Source of the DNA: Treponema sp. UBA4377
GTDB lineage: Bacteria; Spirochaetota; Spirochaetia; Treponematales; Treponemataceae
DNA length: 64,000 nt
Reading direction: 5' to 3'
Assembly (NCBI GenBank): GCA_002391235.1
Contig: DGRX01000018.1
Location: 1 to 64,000 of the forward strand
Made by a program: the position numbers and the translations under genes. The notes below the pieces were generated by a model, which worked only from the letters and a program-made list of their open reading frames with translations, did not search any database and had not been told where the DNA came from. Positions 24,583 to 32,518 of the stretch are shown here, in pieces. Each line of letters opens with the position of its first letter. The stretch's first letter is position 1.

Positions 24583-26196
24583 ATGAAAAAATCAATTCTG
24601 TTTCTCTTATCTGCAATAATTTCGCATTCTTTGTTTGCGATTCCAAACATAAAGCTGTATGAAAATGGCAAAATTCTACAATGGATTGAGAACAATAAAA
24701 TATACAACGATGAAGGCATAATCCTAAACATTGAAGAAAACGGAAACCTTTATGCACCAGATGGAACCTTTGTAGGAAAAATCATAGAAAAAAAAGATTG
24801 GATAATACTTGACATATCCCACGAAAACATCAAAATCCATCAAGAATACAACAAAAAGAACGGCTTCATGAAATTATCAAAACTTAACGACGCCGCTATT
24901 GAATACGATGAGAAAACAGGCTTACAAAATAAATGCATAATTTACAAAGACAATAAGATTGATTCTTATTGGACGTATGAGTACTCAAGTGAAAAAATTA
25001 CAAAAATTTTCCATTTTGACTCCAATGGCAAAAACGATGAAACAAAATTATATTATTATCATAAAAAAAATGGACATCTAGAAAAAACAGAAAGCCGAAG
25101 CAATGACGGAAAATTGAAAGAGCTTATTGAATATGACACATCAACAGAACATATTAAAAAATCAACTGCATACAATGAAAATGGTTCCATAAAAGAGCAA
25201 GTTTTGTACAACAACAAAGAAGAACCAATAGAAAAACTCGTTTATTTTCCAAACTCAAAAAAATCAGAAAAATGGACTTTCATAATTTTTAATGAAAAAG
25301 GTGAATACCCATTAAGCGAAAATATTTATCTTAGCACAAATTTCTTTTCAACGACATATGAGCAAGATATGGAAAACTATATAAAGTCAACCGCAAGCGG
25401 TACAGACGAATGGAATGACAATTATAATTTTATTGTTCGTAAACATACTTTCACAAAAGACGACAAGGATTACAAATATATTGAGGAATTAAAGAACAAG
25501 CGATACCTCAACTCAAAACCATTTACACTCTGCAATAAAAATTCTCTTTTTTATTATTACTTTATTCCAAATAACAATGACGAAATTGATTATACAAAAT
25601 GTTATGAAATTGAATTAATAAAAAGAAAGAAGAATTACCCTGCCTTAAATAAATCAGGAAAAAACAAAGGGCCATTTGGATTTGACATTGGAATGACCTA
25701 TAATGAAGTAAAAGAAGCCTGCGGCGGCACAGAACCTGAGCACATATCCGACGATCGTTATTGGGTAAAACCAAAAAAATCTCACCCACAATTTGAAAAA
25801 TACATTGTATGGATTAGCGACTCTGTTGGACTTTATTATGTTAAAGGAGTTTCGAAAGAGATTTCAACTTCAGAATATGGCAACGAAGTGAAAAGTGAAT
25901 TTGAGAACCTTGTTAACACGCTCGAAAAAAAATATGGCAAATTCACCAAGACAAACAAGATAAAACCAGATTACCTTTGGAAAGACGAACGATATTGGAC
26001 CCAATCCATAAGAGATGGCGCAAGAACGTATACAGCTCAATGGACTGCAAACGATAATAACTACAAGGCTTATGACGGACTATTTGGCATAATAGTAGAC
26101 ATAAAATCCTTTTCTCCACAAACCGCATTGATTTACATCGAATACATGTTTATAAATGCGAATGCCGCTCAAGAAGCTTTAGACGATGTACTATAA
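24583..26196 (+). CDS. Secreted protein with YD/MORN-like repeats and a C-terminal domain of unknown function
   Basis: 537 residues from the ATG at 24583, which has AAGGAG upstream and a signal peptide right after it (MKKSILFLLSAIISHSLFA). Residues about 20-230 contain loosely repeated units of the kind YDEKTGLQNK, FDSNGKNDE, YNENGSIKEQ, like MORN/YwqK-type repeats. The C-terminal half begins GPFGFDIGMTYNEVKEACGG, a module I associate with other secreted proteins in gut bacteria but cannot name. It has its own promoter. It follows the two nuclease genes and shares their AT-rich composition, but nothing shows that it works with them. Confidence 0.6.
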   Translation: MKKSILFLLSAIISHSLFAIPNIKLYENGKILQWIENNKIYNDEGIILNIEENGNLYAPDGTFVGKIIEKKDWIILDISHENIKIHQEYNKKNGFMKLSKLNDAAIEYDEKTGLQNKCIIYKDNKIDSYWTYEYSSEKITKIFHFDSNGKNDETKLYYYHKKNGHLEKTESRSNDGKLKELIEYDTSTEHIKKSTAYNENGSIKEQVLYNNKEEPIEKLVYFPNSKKSEKWTFIIFNEKGEYPLSENIYLSTNFFSTTYEQDMENYIKSTASGTDEWNDNYNFIVRKHTFTKDDKDYKYIEELKNKRYLNSKPFTLCNKNSLFYYYFIPNNNDEIDYTKCYEIELIKRKKNYPALNKSGKNKGPFGFDIGMTYNEVKEACGGTEPEHISDDRYWVKPKKSHPQFEKYIVWISDSVGLYYVKGVSKEISTSEYGNEVKSEFENLVNTLEKKYGKFTKTNKIKPDYLWKDERYWTQSIRDGARTYTAQWTANDNNYKAYDGLFGIIVDIKSFSPQTALIYIEYMFINANAAQEALDDVL

Positions 26197-26218
26197 CTAG
26201 AACAGGAGGGCCAACCAT

Positions 26219-26272
26219 ATGATTTATGATTTTTCTGACGACGACGACTCCAACAACGGACTTTGGGGATAA
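26219..26272 (+). CDS. 17-codon acidic leader ORF before yqaE
   Basis: ATG at 26219 behind a strong AGGAGGG, coding MIYDFSDDDDSNNGLWG and ending in TAA at 26270-26272, two bases before the YqaE ATG. The ideal ribosome site suggests it is translated. The short gap suggests that it couples translation of YqaE, or that its ribosome site also serves YqaE. Too short for homology. Confidence 0.45.
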   Translation: MIYDFSDDDDSNNGLWG

Positions 26273-26274
26273 GA

Positions 26275-26424
26275 ATGGGCTGCGGTCGCGTTTTGCTGTG
26301 CATTATTTTCCCTCCGCTTGCGGTGCTGGACAAAGGCTGCGGCTCGATTGTCATCGTCACCCTGCTTACTTGCTGTGGCTGGGTTCCGGGCGTAATCGGA
26401 GCGTTGGTGATAAATAATAAGTAG
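26275..26424 (+). CDS. YqaE/Pmp3 family small membrane protein
   Basis: 49 residues, below common gene-length cut-offs. It reads CGRVLLCIIFPPLAVLDKGC, then a second helix SIVIVTLLTCCGWVPGVIGAL. The spacing of FPPLAV, the Gly-Cys turn and GW-x-PG-x-I-x-AL is the signature of the YqaE/Pmp3 (UPF0057) family, two-helix proteins linked to membrane potential and cation or osmotic stress. It has more G and C than the AT-rich genes around it. Its start lies 2 bases after a 17-codon ORF with the ribosome site. An intrinsic terminator follows. Confidence 0.88.
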   Translation: MGCGRVLLCIIFPPLAVLDKGCGSIVIVTLLTCCGWVPGVIGALVINNK

Positions 26425-26468
26425 GAAATACGTTTCCCAAATTCTCCTGTCCACTATCGATTCTTATC

Positions 26469-26496
26469 ATTAAGTTACAAACTTAATTATTTTTTT
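26469..26496 (+). terminator. Intrinsic terminator after yqaE
   Basis: ATTAAGTT (26469-26476), loop ACA, AACTTAAT (26480-26487), then TATTTTTTT. Confidence 0.7.
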
Positions 26497-26545
26497 GAAT
26501 AATGCCTTATAATAATAAACATCATTATTTTACAAGGAGCAAAAT

Positions 26546-26785
26546 ATGTATGGTGTGATTTATTTAACAAAGATTCAGGACTTTGACCCAGAGCTTGAAT
26601 CCTTAGAGATGTTTTCAACATTCGATGAAGCGCAAGAAAAAGCCAAGAAAAATATTGAAAAATTTATTGAAGAATATGGCGGCGAAACAGATGGATTTCC
26701 TACAAAGGAAAATCCTTTTGCAACTGCGTATAATGATGACGTTACGGGCTATATCTACATTGCGGAAACAAACCTACCATCTTAA
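26546..26785 (+). CDS. Small hypothetical protein
   Basis: 79 residues, acidic, no signal peptide or membrane segment. The ATG at 26546 has AAGGAG ahead and TATAAT (26508-26513) further upstream. MYGVIYLTKIQDF, a helical STFDEAQEKAKKNIEKFI stretch and a C-terminal TGYIYIAET suggest a compact alpha/beta fold. Not recognised. It is the last AT-rich gene of the island, before the flavoprotein genes. Confidence 0.6.
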   Translation: MYGVIYLTKIQDFDPELESLEMFSTFDEAQEKAKKNIEKFIEEYGGETDGFPTKENPFATAYNDDVTGYIYIAETNLPS

Positions 26786-26822
26786 ATCTTCCTCTCCGCG
26801 TTAGGGATGCGCAAGGCGCGCA

Positions 26823-26906
26823 GCGTTGCGAAACGCAGTGGAGCAATGGAGCGAAAGCGGAACCTGGAGCAGCCCGGCGGCGTGAGCGGAGCGAACGTCG
26901 CAACGC
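26823..26906. repeat. GC-rich palindromic spacer element
   Basis: GCGTTGCG (26823-26830) and CGCAACGC (26899-26906) are perfect complements bounding about 68 bases rich in GGAGC/GCGGA words. A local GCGTT-gcga-AACGC hairpin lies at the left end. It fills most of the 172-base gap between genes and looks like a repeat-type element, though no second copy was found here. Confidence 0.45.
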
Positions 26907-26921
26907 CCGAAAAAAAATCTC

Positions 26922-26951
26922 TTGCCCACGCCTCCCCTCTTGCGCTAAAAT
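26922..26951 (+). promoter_or_regulatory. Leaderless-type promoter of the PNPOx-like gene
   Basis: TTGCCC (26922-26927), 18-base spacer, TAAAAT (26946-26951) inside TTGCGCTAAAAT; ATG at 26958 follows after 6 bases. Confidence 0.6.
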
Positions 26952-26957
26952 ATTTCC

Positions 26958-27356
26958 ATGAACGAAATCTACGACTTCATTAAAAAATGCGGGATCTATT
27001 ACCTTGCCACAGTGGACGGGGACCAGCCTCGCGTGAGGCCTTTTGGAACGATCGACTTGTTTGACGGAAAGCTTTACATTCAGACCGGAAAGTCAAAGGA
27101 CGTTTCAAAGCAGCTGGCGGCCAATCCCAAGGCGGAGCTTTCTTGCTTTGACGGAGCGGCTGGAACTTGGCTTCGCGTTGCGGGAACGCTCGTAAACGAC
27201 GACCGCGTGGAAGCGAAAAAACACATGCTTGACAACTACCCCGACCTTCGCGGACTCTACGACGAAAACGACTCCAACACGCAAGTCCTTTACTTTAAGG
27301 ACGCGACAGCGACGTTCTCAAGTTTTACCGCGGAACCAAAAGTCGTAAAATTTTAA
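26958..27356 (+). CDS. Pyridoxamine 5'-phosphate oxidase family FMN-binding protein
   Basis: 132 residues forming the split-barrel flavin-binding fold: YLATVDGDQPRVRPFG, LYIQTGKSKDVSKQLAANPKAEL and WLRVAGT. The family includes PNP oxidases and small flavin or F420 reductases; this short form is usually called a general stress or nitroimidazole-resistance-like flavoprotein, with substrate unknown. No Shine-Dalgarno, and the -10 box is 6 bases before the ATG. The FAD dehydrogenase gene starts 5 bases after its stop, so the two flavoproteins form an operon. Confidence 0.85.
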   Translation: MNEIYDFIKKCGIYYLATVDGDQPRVRPFGTIDLFDGKLYIQTGKSKDVSKQLAANPKAELSCFDGAAGTWLRVAGTLVNDDRVEAKKHMLDNYPDLRGLYDENDSNTQVLYFKDATATFSSFTAEPKVVKF

Positions 27357-27361
27357 GCGCG

Positions 27362-29128
27362 ATGATTTTTGACCTGAGCGTCGTAATAAAGGCGCAAGAA
27401 GAAAGCGACAAAAATTTAATCCATAAAAAACTCAACGCGGCGCTCCGCCAAAAACATTCAGACGGCGAGAGCGCGGAATTTGTCTTTGTAAAAAAATCGG
27501 TTGACGCGCGGCACGGCCAGCTAAAGCTATGCCTTCGCTACAAGGCGTACGTCGGCGAAAAACCCGGCCTTGCCCAAAAGGAATTTTCGTGGCGCAAAGC
27601 GGACGGCTCAAAGAAAGTCGTAATAGTCGGAAGCGGCCCCGCAGGGCTTTTTGCGGCCCTTAAACTTTTGGAGCGCGGCGTCCAACCCATAATAATCGAG
27701 CGCGGCAGGCCCACCAGCGAGCGAAAGCGCGACATCGCGGCGATAAGCGTAAAGGGAATCGTGGACGCGGACAGCAATTACTGTTTTGGCGAAGGCGGGG
27801 CCGGCACTTTTAGCGACGGAAAGCTTTACACTAGAAGCAACAAGCGCGGAGACATCGGCGAGATCTTGCAAGCCTTCGTTCACTTTGGAGCCGACCCAAA
27901 AATTCTGACCGACGCGCATCCACATATCGGAACCAACAAGCTGCCCCAAATCATAAACAACATGCGCCAAAAAATTTTGGAGCTGGGCGGAGAATTCCAC
28001 TTTGAAAGCCGCGTCGTGGATTTTATAATTGGCGGAACGAACGAAGGCGGCGCCCCCGCTTTTGGGCTTGCAACCGACGTTAACCGCGCCACAGCTTCTA
28101 GGCCAGCGACAGTCCGCGGAGTTGTCGCGCGCGCGGCGGACAAAAGCCAAAAAGAATTTTTGGCCGACGCGGTCGTTTTGGCCACAGGACACTCGGCCTC
28201 GGACATTTACGAACTTTTGGCGCGCGCGAACCCGCAATCTTTGGAAGCAAAAACATTCGCGGTAGGCGTCCGCGTGGAGCACCCGCGCGAACTGATAGAC
28301 AAAATCCAGTACCACGGAAAGCGCGCCGAGGCCAATCTTGGCGCCGCCGAATACCGGCTTACGGCGCAAGTTGACGGCCGCGGCGTTTACTCATTCTGCA
28401 TGTGCCCCGGCGGCTTTGTCGTTCCGTCGGCAAGCGGCCCCCAAGAGATTGTTGTCAACGGAATGAGCGCCGCCGAGCGAAACTCCGCTTGGTCCAACGC
28501 CGCGATTGTCGTGGAGACAAGGCCGGAGGACGTCGCGCAAATTATGGCCGGACAAAAAGCTGCGGCCGATTTTGGGCTTGAAAACGACATTGGTTCAAGA
28601 CAGGAACTTGCGGCGGGCGGCCCAGTCTTGGGCTTGGAATGCCTTGCAGGCTTGCGATTCCGCAGCTGGCTGGAACGGCTGACTTGGCAAAACGGCGGCG
28701 CGAGTCTTGGGCTTGCAAAGAATGGCCAAAGCCAGTCGGCGCAGGCGGCTCCGGCCCAGCGCTTGGTTGACTTTTTGGCCGGACGGCAAAGTTCCAGCCT
28801 GCCCCGCTCCAGCTACACGGCGGGATTAGTTTCCAGCCGCTTGGACTTGTGGCTCCCCCCCTTTGTCGCGCGCCGCCTTGCGGAGGGCTTTAAGGCCTTT
28901 GACAAAAACATGAAGGGCTTCATCTCGCCCGACGCGCTTTTAATCGCAAGCGAAACCCGCACTTCAACTCCGGTCCGAATCTTGCGCGACAAGGCGACTT
29001 TTGAATGCATGGGCCTTGCCCGCCTTTACCCTTGCGGCGAAGGAAGCGGCTGGTCGGGCGGAATCGTCTCCAGCGCGATGGACGGCCAAAACGCCGCCGC
29101 CGCGCTTTTAGGCCAGTTTAGCATTTAA
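27362..29128 (+). CDS. FAD-dependent dehydrogenase (COG2509-type)
   Basis: 588 residues. An N-terminal domain of about 80 residues (FDLSVVIKAQEES...) precedes the dinucleotide-binding VVIVGSGPAGLFAAL and IIIERG. NYCFGEGGAGTFSDGKLYTR is the hallmark of the COG2509 uncharacterised FAD dehydrogenases. VVLATGHSASD and the C-terminal PCGEGSGWSGGIVSSAMDG complete the FAD site. The reaction is not known. It is co-transcribed with the PNPOx-like protein. Compared with relatives it has extra low-complexity Ala/Gln/Ser stretches near 380 and 455. Confidence 0.85.
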   Translation: MIFDLSVVIKAQEESDKNLIHKKLNAALRQKHSDGESAEFVFVKKSVDARHGQLKLCLRYKAYVGEKPGLAQKEFSWRKADGSKKVVIVGSGPAGLFAALKLLERGVQPIIIERGRPTSERKRDIAAISVKGIVDADSNYCFGEGGAGTFSDGKLYTRSNKRGDIGEILQAFVHFGADPKILTDAHPHIGTNKLPQIINNMRQKILELGGEFHFESRVVDFIIGGTNEGGAPAFGLATDVNRATASRPATVRGVVARAADKSQKEFLADAVVLATGHSASDIYELLARANPQSLEAKTFAVGVRVEHPRELIDKIQYHGKRAEANLGAAEYRLTAQVDGRGVYSFCMCPGGFVVPSASGPQEIVVNGMSAAERNSAWSNAAIVVETRPEDVAQIMAGQKAAADFGLENDIGSRQELAAGGPVLGLECLAGLRFRSWLERLTWQNGGASLGLAKNGQSQSAQAAPAQRLVDFLAGRQSSSLPRSSYTAGLVSSRLDLWLPPFVARRLAEGFKAFDKNMKGFISPDALLIASETRTSTPVRILRDKATFECMGLARLYPCGEGSGWSGGIVSSAMDGQNAAAALLGQFSI

Positions 29129-29201
29129 GCCGCGCGCGAGCGGGCGGTTGAATAAATTTCCTCTAGCAAAAGCGCATAAAATGCGCTATAATTGTTCTAT
29201 C

Positions 29202-30695
29202 GTGATAGTAAAAAAACAGTATTGGACACTTATTTCATTTTTAGTTCTCAACGCTTTTCTTGCCCTTTTCATAGCCCAAGAAAAAAGCTATGTGACCCAG
29301 GCAAAAGAAATCGCCGTTCAATTCAAGGCGAATTTCTTAAAAGATTCCGTGACAAACTTCATCCATGAGTTTGAGCGGAATAAAGAGGACTCGATTGAAA
29401 TTTTTGACTTTACCGTGTCGGAACGGGAGAACAACTTGGCCCAAGCCTTGGCCTCCGCCTATTCGGTCAACGCAGTCAAGACGATTGTGGACAAAACCTT
29501 CACTTCCAACGACACTCGCGGAATGTGGGGCTACGTCTTGGTCGTAGGCCTTGACGAACAAATCGCCTTGTCGCAAAACGTTCCGTCCGATTGGGACAGA
29601 ACGTCCCGCTCCCTTGAAGGAATATTTTGCGCCTGGCGCGAGGTTGAAAATCCAGTGGGCCGCTTTTACTTTGGAGTCACTCAGGAACACCTTTACAACA
29701 CAATGGTTTCCATCGTCAGGTCAAAAGTCTACGACTCCCACTTTGTTGAAGAAACTTATTATTGGATCAACCAAGTCTTGAACTTTAAGGGCGGAAAAGA
29801 CTACGCCGTCCGCTTGATTCACCCCAACCCGCGCTCGTCGGAAGGCATGCTGCTTTCAACCGACATGCAGGACGCGATAGGCGACCGTCCCTACGAAACC
29901 GAACTTGAAGGCATCAACAAAGACGGAGAAGTCCTCAGCTCCTACTATTTTAAGAAAAAGGACTCCGACAACTTTGCCCGCAAAATCACCTACGCAAAAT
30001 TGTACAAGCCTTACAATTGGGTTGTCTGCATGGGTTCCTACTACGACGACATTTACGACTACGTTGAGACGATGGACAAAGTCCGCGGAAAATCTTTGAT
30101 GCGATTCGTGTTCCCCTTGATAGTCATCTTGGACCTTTTGCTTGCCTTCTTTATAGTCCAAGCCTTTTACAAAGAAAAGCGCGAAAAGTCCGCCAGCAAA
30201 AAACAAGCCAACCGCGACAACATCACAGACGCCAACACAAAAAGCTATGGCGACCGCGAGCTAAAAAGAAGATTCTCTGAATTCAAGAACACCAAAGACA
30301 GCCCGGCCATTATGGTTTTGGACGTCGACAACTTTAAGACGCTAAACGATTCCTTTGGACACGAAACCGGAGACTTTGTTTTGGTTCAAATCGTAAACAC
30401 ATTCTACGAGCAAAGCCGGTCAAGCGACATTTTGATTCGCTGGGACGGAGACCAGTTTGTGGCCGTCTTTAACGGAATGAAAAAGTCCGTATGCTGGAAC
30501 TACGCGCAAAAATTGCTGGAAACAATTTCACAAAAGAAAATCCAATACAAAAACAGATCTGTTCAAACAACAGTTTCTTTAGGCTTTTCCTTTTTCCGCA
30601 AAGACGACAAAAACCATCTTCAGGCGGTGGAGCGCGCGCAAAACGCGATGCTAGAAGCGAAGGACGCCGGAAAGAACAGGGCTAGAGTCGATTAA
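29202..30695 (+). CDS. Membrane sensor with degenerate GGDEF domain
   Basis: 497 residues from the GTG at 29202. TATAAT at 29187-29192 rules out the longer upstream frame and places the start 9 bases after the -10. One N-terminal helix (about 5-24), a Cache-like extracytoplasmic domain (about 25-315, with RFYFGVTQEH and YNWVVCMGSYYDDIYDYVE), a second helix near 320-345, then the GGDEF-type domain. The active-site motif reads WDGDQF instead of GGDEF, so cyclase activity is doubtful. The upstream RSSD fits the inhibitory-site RxxD, so it may bind cyclic-di-GMP as a receptor. TAATG overlap with the CDF gene. Confidence 0.8.
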   Translation: MIVKKQYWTLISFLVLNAFLALFIAQEKSYVTQAKEIAVQFKANFLKDSVTNFIHEFERNKEDSIEIFDFTVSERENNLAQALASAYSVNAVKTIVDKTFTSNDTRGMWGYVLVVGLDEQIALSQNVPSDWDRTSRSLEGIFCAWREVENPVGRFYFGVTQEHLYNTMVSIVRSKVYDSHFVEETYYWINQVLNFKGGKDYAVRLIHPNPRSSEGMLLSTDMQDAIGDRPYETELEGINKDGEVLSSYYFKKKDSDNFARKITYAKLYKPYNWVVCMGSYYDDIYDYVETMDKVRGKSLMRFVFPLIVILDLLLAFFIVQAFYKEKREKSASKKQANRDNITDANTKSYGDRELKRRFSEFKNTKDSPAIMVLDVDNFKTLNDSFGHETGDFVLVQIVNTFYEQSRSSDILIRWDGDQFVAVFNGMKKSVCWNYAQKLLETISQKKIQYKNRSVQTTVSLGFSFFRKDDKNHLQAVERAQNAMLEAKDAGKNRARVD

Positions 30696-31822
30696 TGAAA
30701 AATGACGGCAAAACCGACGCGCGCGAAAAAACAATCGCGCGCGTTTCGCTTATAAGCATAGTTGCCAACGTCGCTTTGGCGGCCTTTAAGGCAGTGGCGG
30801 GATTGGCGGCTTCTTCAATCTCGATAATTCTTGACGCGGTCAACAACCTTTCGGACTCGCTTTCGTCAATCATTACGATAATCGGAATAAAGCTGGCCGG
30901 AAAAAAGCCCGACAAAAAGCATCCTTACGGCCATGGCCGAATCGAATACATCAGCGCAAGCATAATCAGCGCGATCATTCTTTACGCGGGCTTTACGGCT
31001 TTAAAGGAATCAATTGTAAAAATCATCAATCCCACGCGTCCAAGCTATTCCAACCTGACATTGGTTATTTTGTCCGCCGCCATCATTGTAAAGCTTTTGC
31101 TTGCGTCTTTTGTAAAGAAGGCCGGAAAAAAAGCGATGAGCAAAGCCTTGGAAGCTTCGGGCGACGACGCAAGGAACGACGCGCTTTTGTCCGCGTCAGT
31201 TTTGGCCAGCGCGCTTGCGATGAGATTCTTTGGCCTTTCGCTTGAAGCTTATGTCAGCGTATTGATTTCCGTCTTTATCATCAAAAGCGGAATCGAAATG
31301 TTAAAGGACACCTTTGACGACATTCTTGGCGCGCGCGTCTCAAGCGACACCGCAAAGGCCGTCAAGGAAACCGTGTGCAATATTCCTGGCGTGTACGGCG
31401 CCTACGACTTGTTCCTTAACGATTACGGCCCCAAGCGCTTGCAAGGCTCCATCCATATAGAAGTTTTAGACACAATGACCGCCGCGCAAATCGACGAGCT
31501 TTCCAACAAAGTCATGGTGGAAGTCTTTAACAAGCACGGAGTGATTTTGACTGCGGTGGGAATTTATTCGCGCAACACAAACGACCAAGAAGCGACTGAC
31601 GCAAAAGAAAAAGTCCTTGAAATTTTGGAAAGCCACAAAGACGTTTTGCAAATGCACGGCTTTTACATGAACAAGGAAATGAAAATCATAAAGTTTGACG
31701 TAATAATTTCCTTTGACGTCAAAGACCGCGAGACTGAGTGCGCGCGAATTTTGCAAGAAGTCTCAAAAGAATTTCCGGGCTACAGCGTAAAGATTAATTT
31801 GGACTCCGACATGTCAGATTAA
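30695..31822 (+). CDS. Cation diffusion facilitator, manganese-type
   Basis: 375 residues with six helices in the first 200 residues and a cytoplasmic C-terminal part containing two ferredoxin-like stretches, one more than usual. HPYGHGRIEY is the CDF signature. Metal-site residues are N50-xxx-D54 in helix 2 and D158-xxx-D162 in helix 5. The N-x3-D plus D-x3-D pair is what MntE-like manganese exporters carry, whereas zinc CDFs have His. So Mn (or Fe) efflux is more likely than Zn. Its ATG overlaps the stop of the GGDEF-like gene. The next gene is a metal regulator with a separate promoter. Confidence 0.85.
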   Translation: MKNDGKTDAREKTIARVSLISIVANVALAAFKAVAGLAASSISIILDAVNNLSDSLSSIITIIGIKLAGKKPDKKHPYGHGRIEYISASIISAIILYAGFTALKESIVKIINPTRPSYSNLTLVILSAAIIVKLLLASFVKKAGKKAMSKALEASGDDARNDALLSASVLASALAMRFFGLSLEAYVSVLISVFIIKSGIEMLKDTFDDILGARVSSDTAKAVKETVCNIPGVYGAYDLFLNDYGPKRLQGSIHIEVLDTMTAAQIDELSNKVMVEVFNKHGVILTAVGIYSRNTNDQEATDAKEKVLEILESHKDVLQMHGFYMNKEMKIIKFDVIISFDVKDRETECARILQEVSKEFPGYSVKINLDSDMSD

Positions 31823-31833
31823 GCGCAACAGGA

Positions 31834-31906
31834 CTTGATGCCCTTGCGCCAAAGGCGCAAACGTCAATAACTTCCACTTACGCAACAAGCCCAACAGGGC
31901 TTGACA
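31834..31906. repeat. Family-3 hairpin repeat, copy 1 (supplies a -35 box)
   Basis: CTTGATGCCCTTGC, a TTGCGCC-aaa-GGCGCAA hairpin, GTCAATAA, CTTACGCAACAAG and CAAGCCC-aaca-GGGCTTG. It ends in TTGACA, the -35 of the Fur-family gene. The second copy is at 46474-46568, before the ArsR regulator. Confidence 0.78.
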
Positions 31907-31929
31907 AAAAAGAGAATTTTCTTTATAAA
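31901..31929 (+). promoter_or_regulatory. Promoter of the Fur/Zur-type regulator operon
   Basis: TTGACA (31901-31906), 17-base spacer, TATAAA (31924-31929). The -35 is the last part of the family-3 repeat. Confidence 0.8.
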
Positions 31930-31946
31930 TTGCAACTGTGTTGCAA
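31930..31946 (+). promoter_or_regulatory. Candidate Zur/Fur operator overlapping start site and start codon
   Basis: TTGCAAC-tgt-GTTGCAA, a perfect 7-bp inverted repeat with a 3-base centre. It begins directly after the -10 box and covers the expected transcription start and the GTG/TTG start codons at 31938/31941. Binding of the regulator here would give autorepression of the zinc-uptake operon. Confidence 0.6.
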
Positions 31947-32351
31947 AAGTCATACCACACCAAAACAAGCGGGCTGATATCGCAGTTCATCCAGACAAAA
32001 ATGGACAAGGGCTTTACGGCCGCGGAACTGTCTGCGTTCCTTGAAAAAAACGGCGTGAGCGTGAACAAAACGACTGTCTACCGCAATTTGGACAAAATGA
32101 CCGAAAACGGAAAGCTTACAAAGCGCAAGTCGATGGTGTCGGACGCTTTTGTCTACCAAACGTCGGACGGAGACGGCCACTGCGAAGAGCACATCCACTT
32201 TTTGTGCAACAACTGCGGCTCGGTAATTCACCTTTCCGACAAAAAAACGGAGCATTACTTAAAGTCGCTTTCAAAAGAGCTGGGGCTTCAGATAAACCTG
32301 AACCAATCATCGCTAAACGGATTGTGCCAAAAATGCAGGAACAAAAAATAA
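31938..32351 (+). CDS. Fur-family metal regulator, probably Zur
   Basis: 137 residues from the GTG at 31938 (TTG at 31941 also possible). The winged-helix domain has KTTVYRNLDKM, the DNA-recognition part of the family. Metal ligands are HCEEHIHFLC followed by NNC, and CQKC at the end, giving the structural zinc CxxC pair. Context (a small His/Cys protein and ZnuA follow) points to zinc sensing rather than iron or peroxide. With a -10 ending at 31929 there is no room for a leader, so the mRNA is probably leaderless and controlled by a palindrome over the start. The next gene overlaps its end by 19 bases. Confidence 0.83.
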   Translation: MLQKSYHTKTSGLISQFIQTKMDKGFTAAELSAFLEKNGVSVNKTTVYRNLDKMTENGKLTKRKSMVSDAFVYQTSDGDGHCEEHIHFLCNNCGSVIHLSDKKTEHYLKSLSKELGLQINLNQSSLNGLCQKCRNKK

Positions 32352-32509
32352 AGAAGCGAGCGCTTTTCATTGCCGCCGCGCTTTTGGCGCTGACAGTTTT
32401 TTCGATTTTCTTCTCCGCCGCGGAACGCTTTCACGAATGCCACGGCGACGGCTGCGCTGTTTGCCTGCTTTTGCAAATCGCGGAAATATTAAACAAAGAA
32501 ATTCAATAG
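32333..32509 (+). CDS. Small membrane protein with His/Cys cluster, zinc-operon associated
   Basis: 58 residues from the ATG at 32333, overlapping the end of the regulator gene and ending 9 bases before znuA. A Lys/Arg-rich start is followed by one helix (ALFIAAALLALTVFSIFF) and then FHECHGDGCAVC, with two His and three Cys likely to bind metal outside the membrane. Similar short His/Cys membrane proteins occur beside zinc-uptake genes in other anaerobes; that is from memory and untested here. Position between regulator and ZnuA suggests help with zinc delivery. Confidence 0.72.
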   Translation: MQEQKIKKRALFIAAALLALTVFSIFFSAAERFHECHGDGCAVCLLLQIAEILNKEIQ

Positions 32510-32518
32510 AGGTATAAA

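Noticed and set aside
26790..26910. tRNA or other stable RNA in the GC-rich spacer
   Set aside because: No T-arm GGTTCRA, anticodon-arm arrangement or CCA end; only palindromic words.
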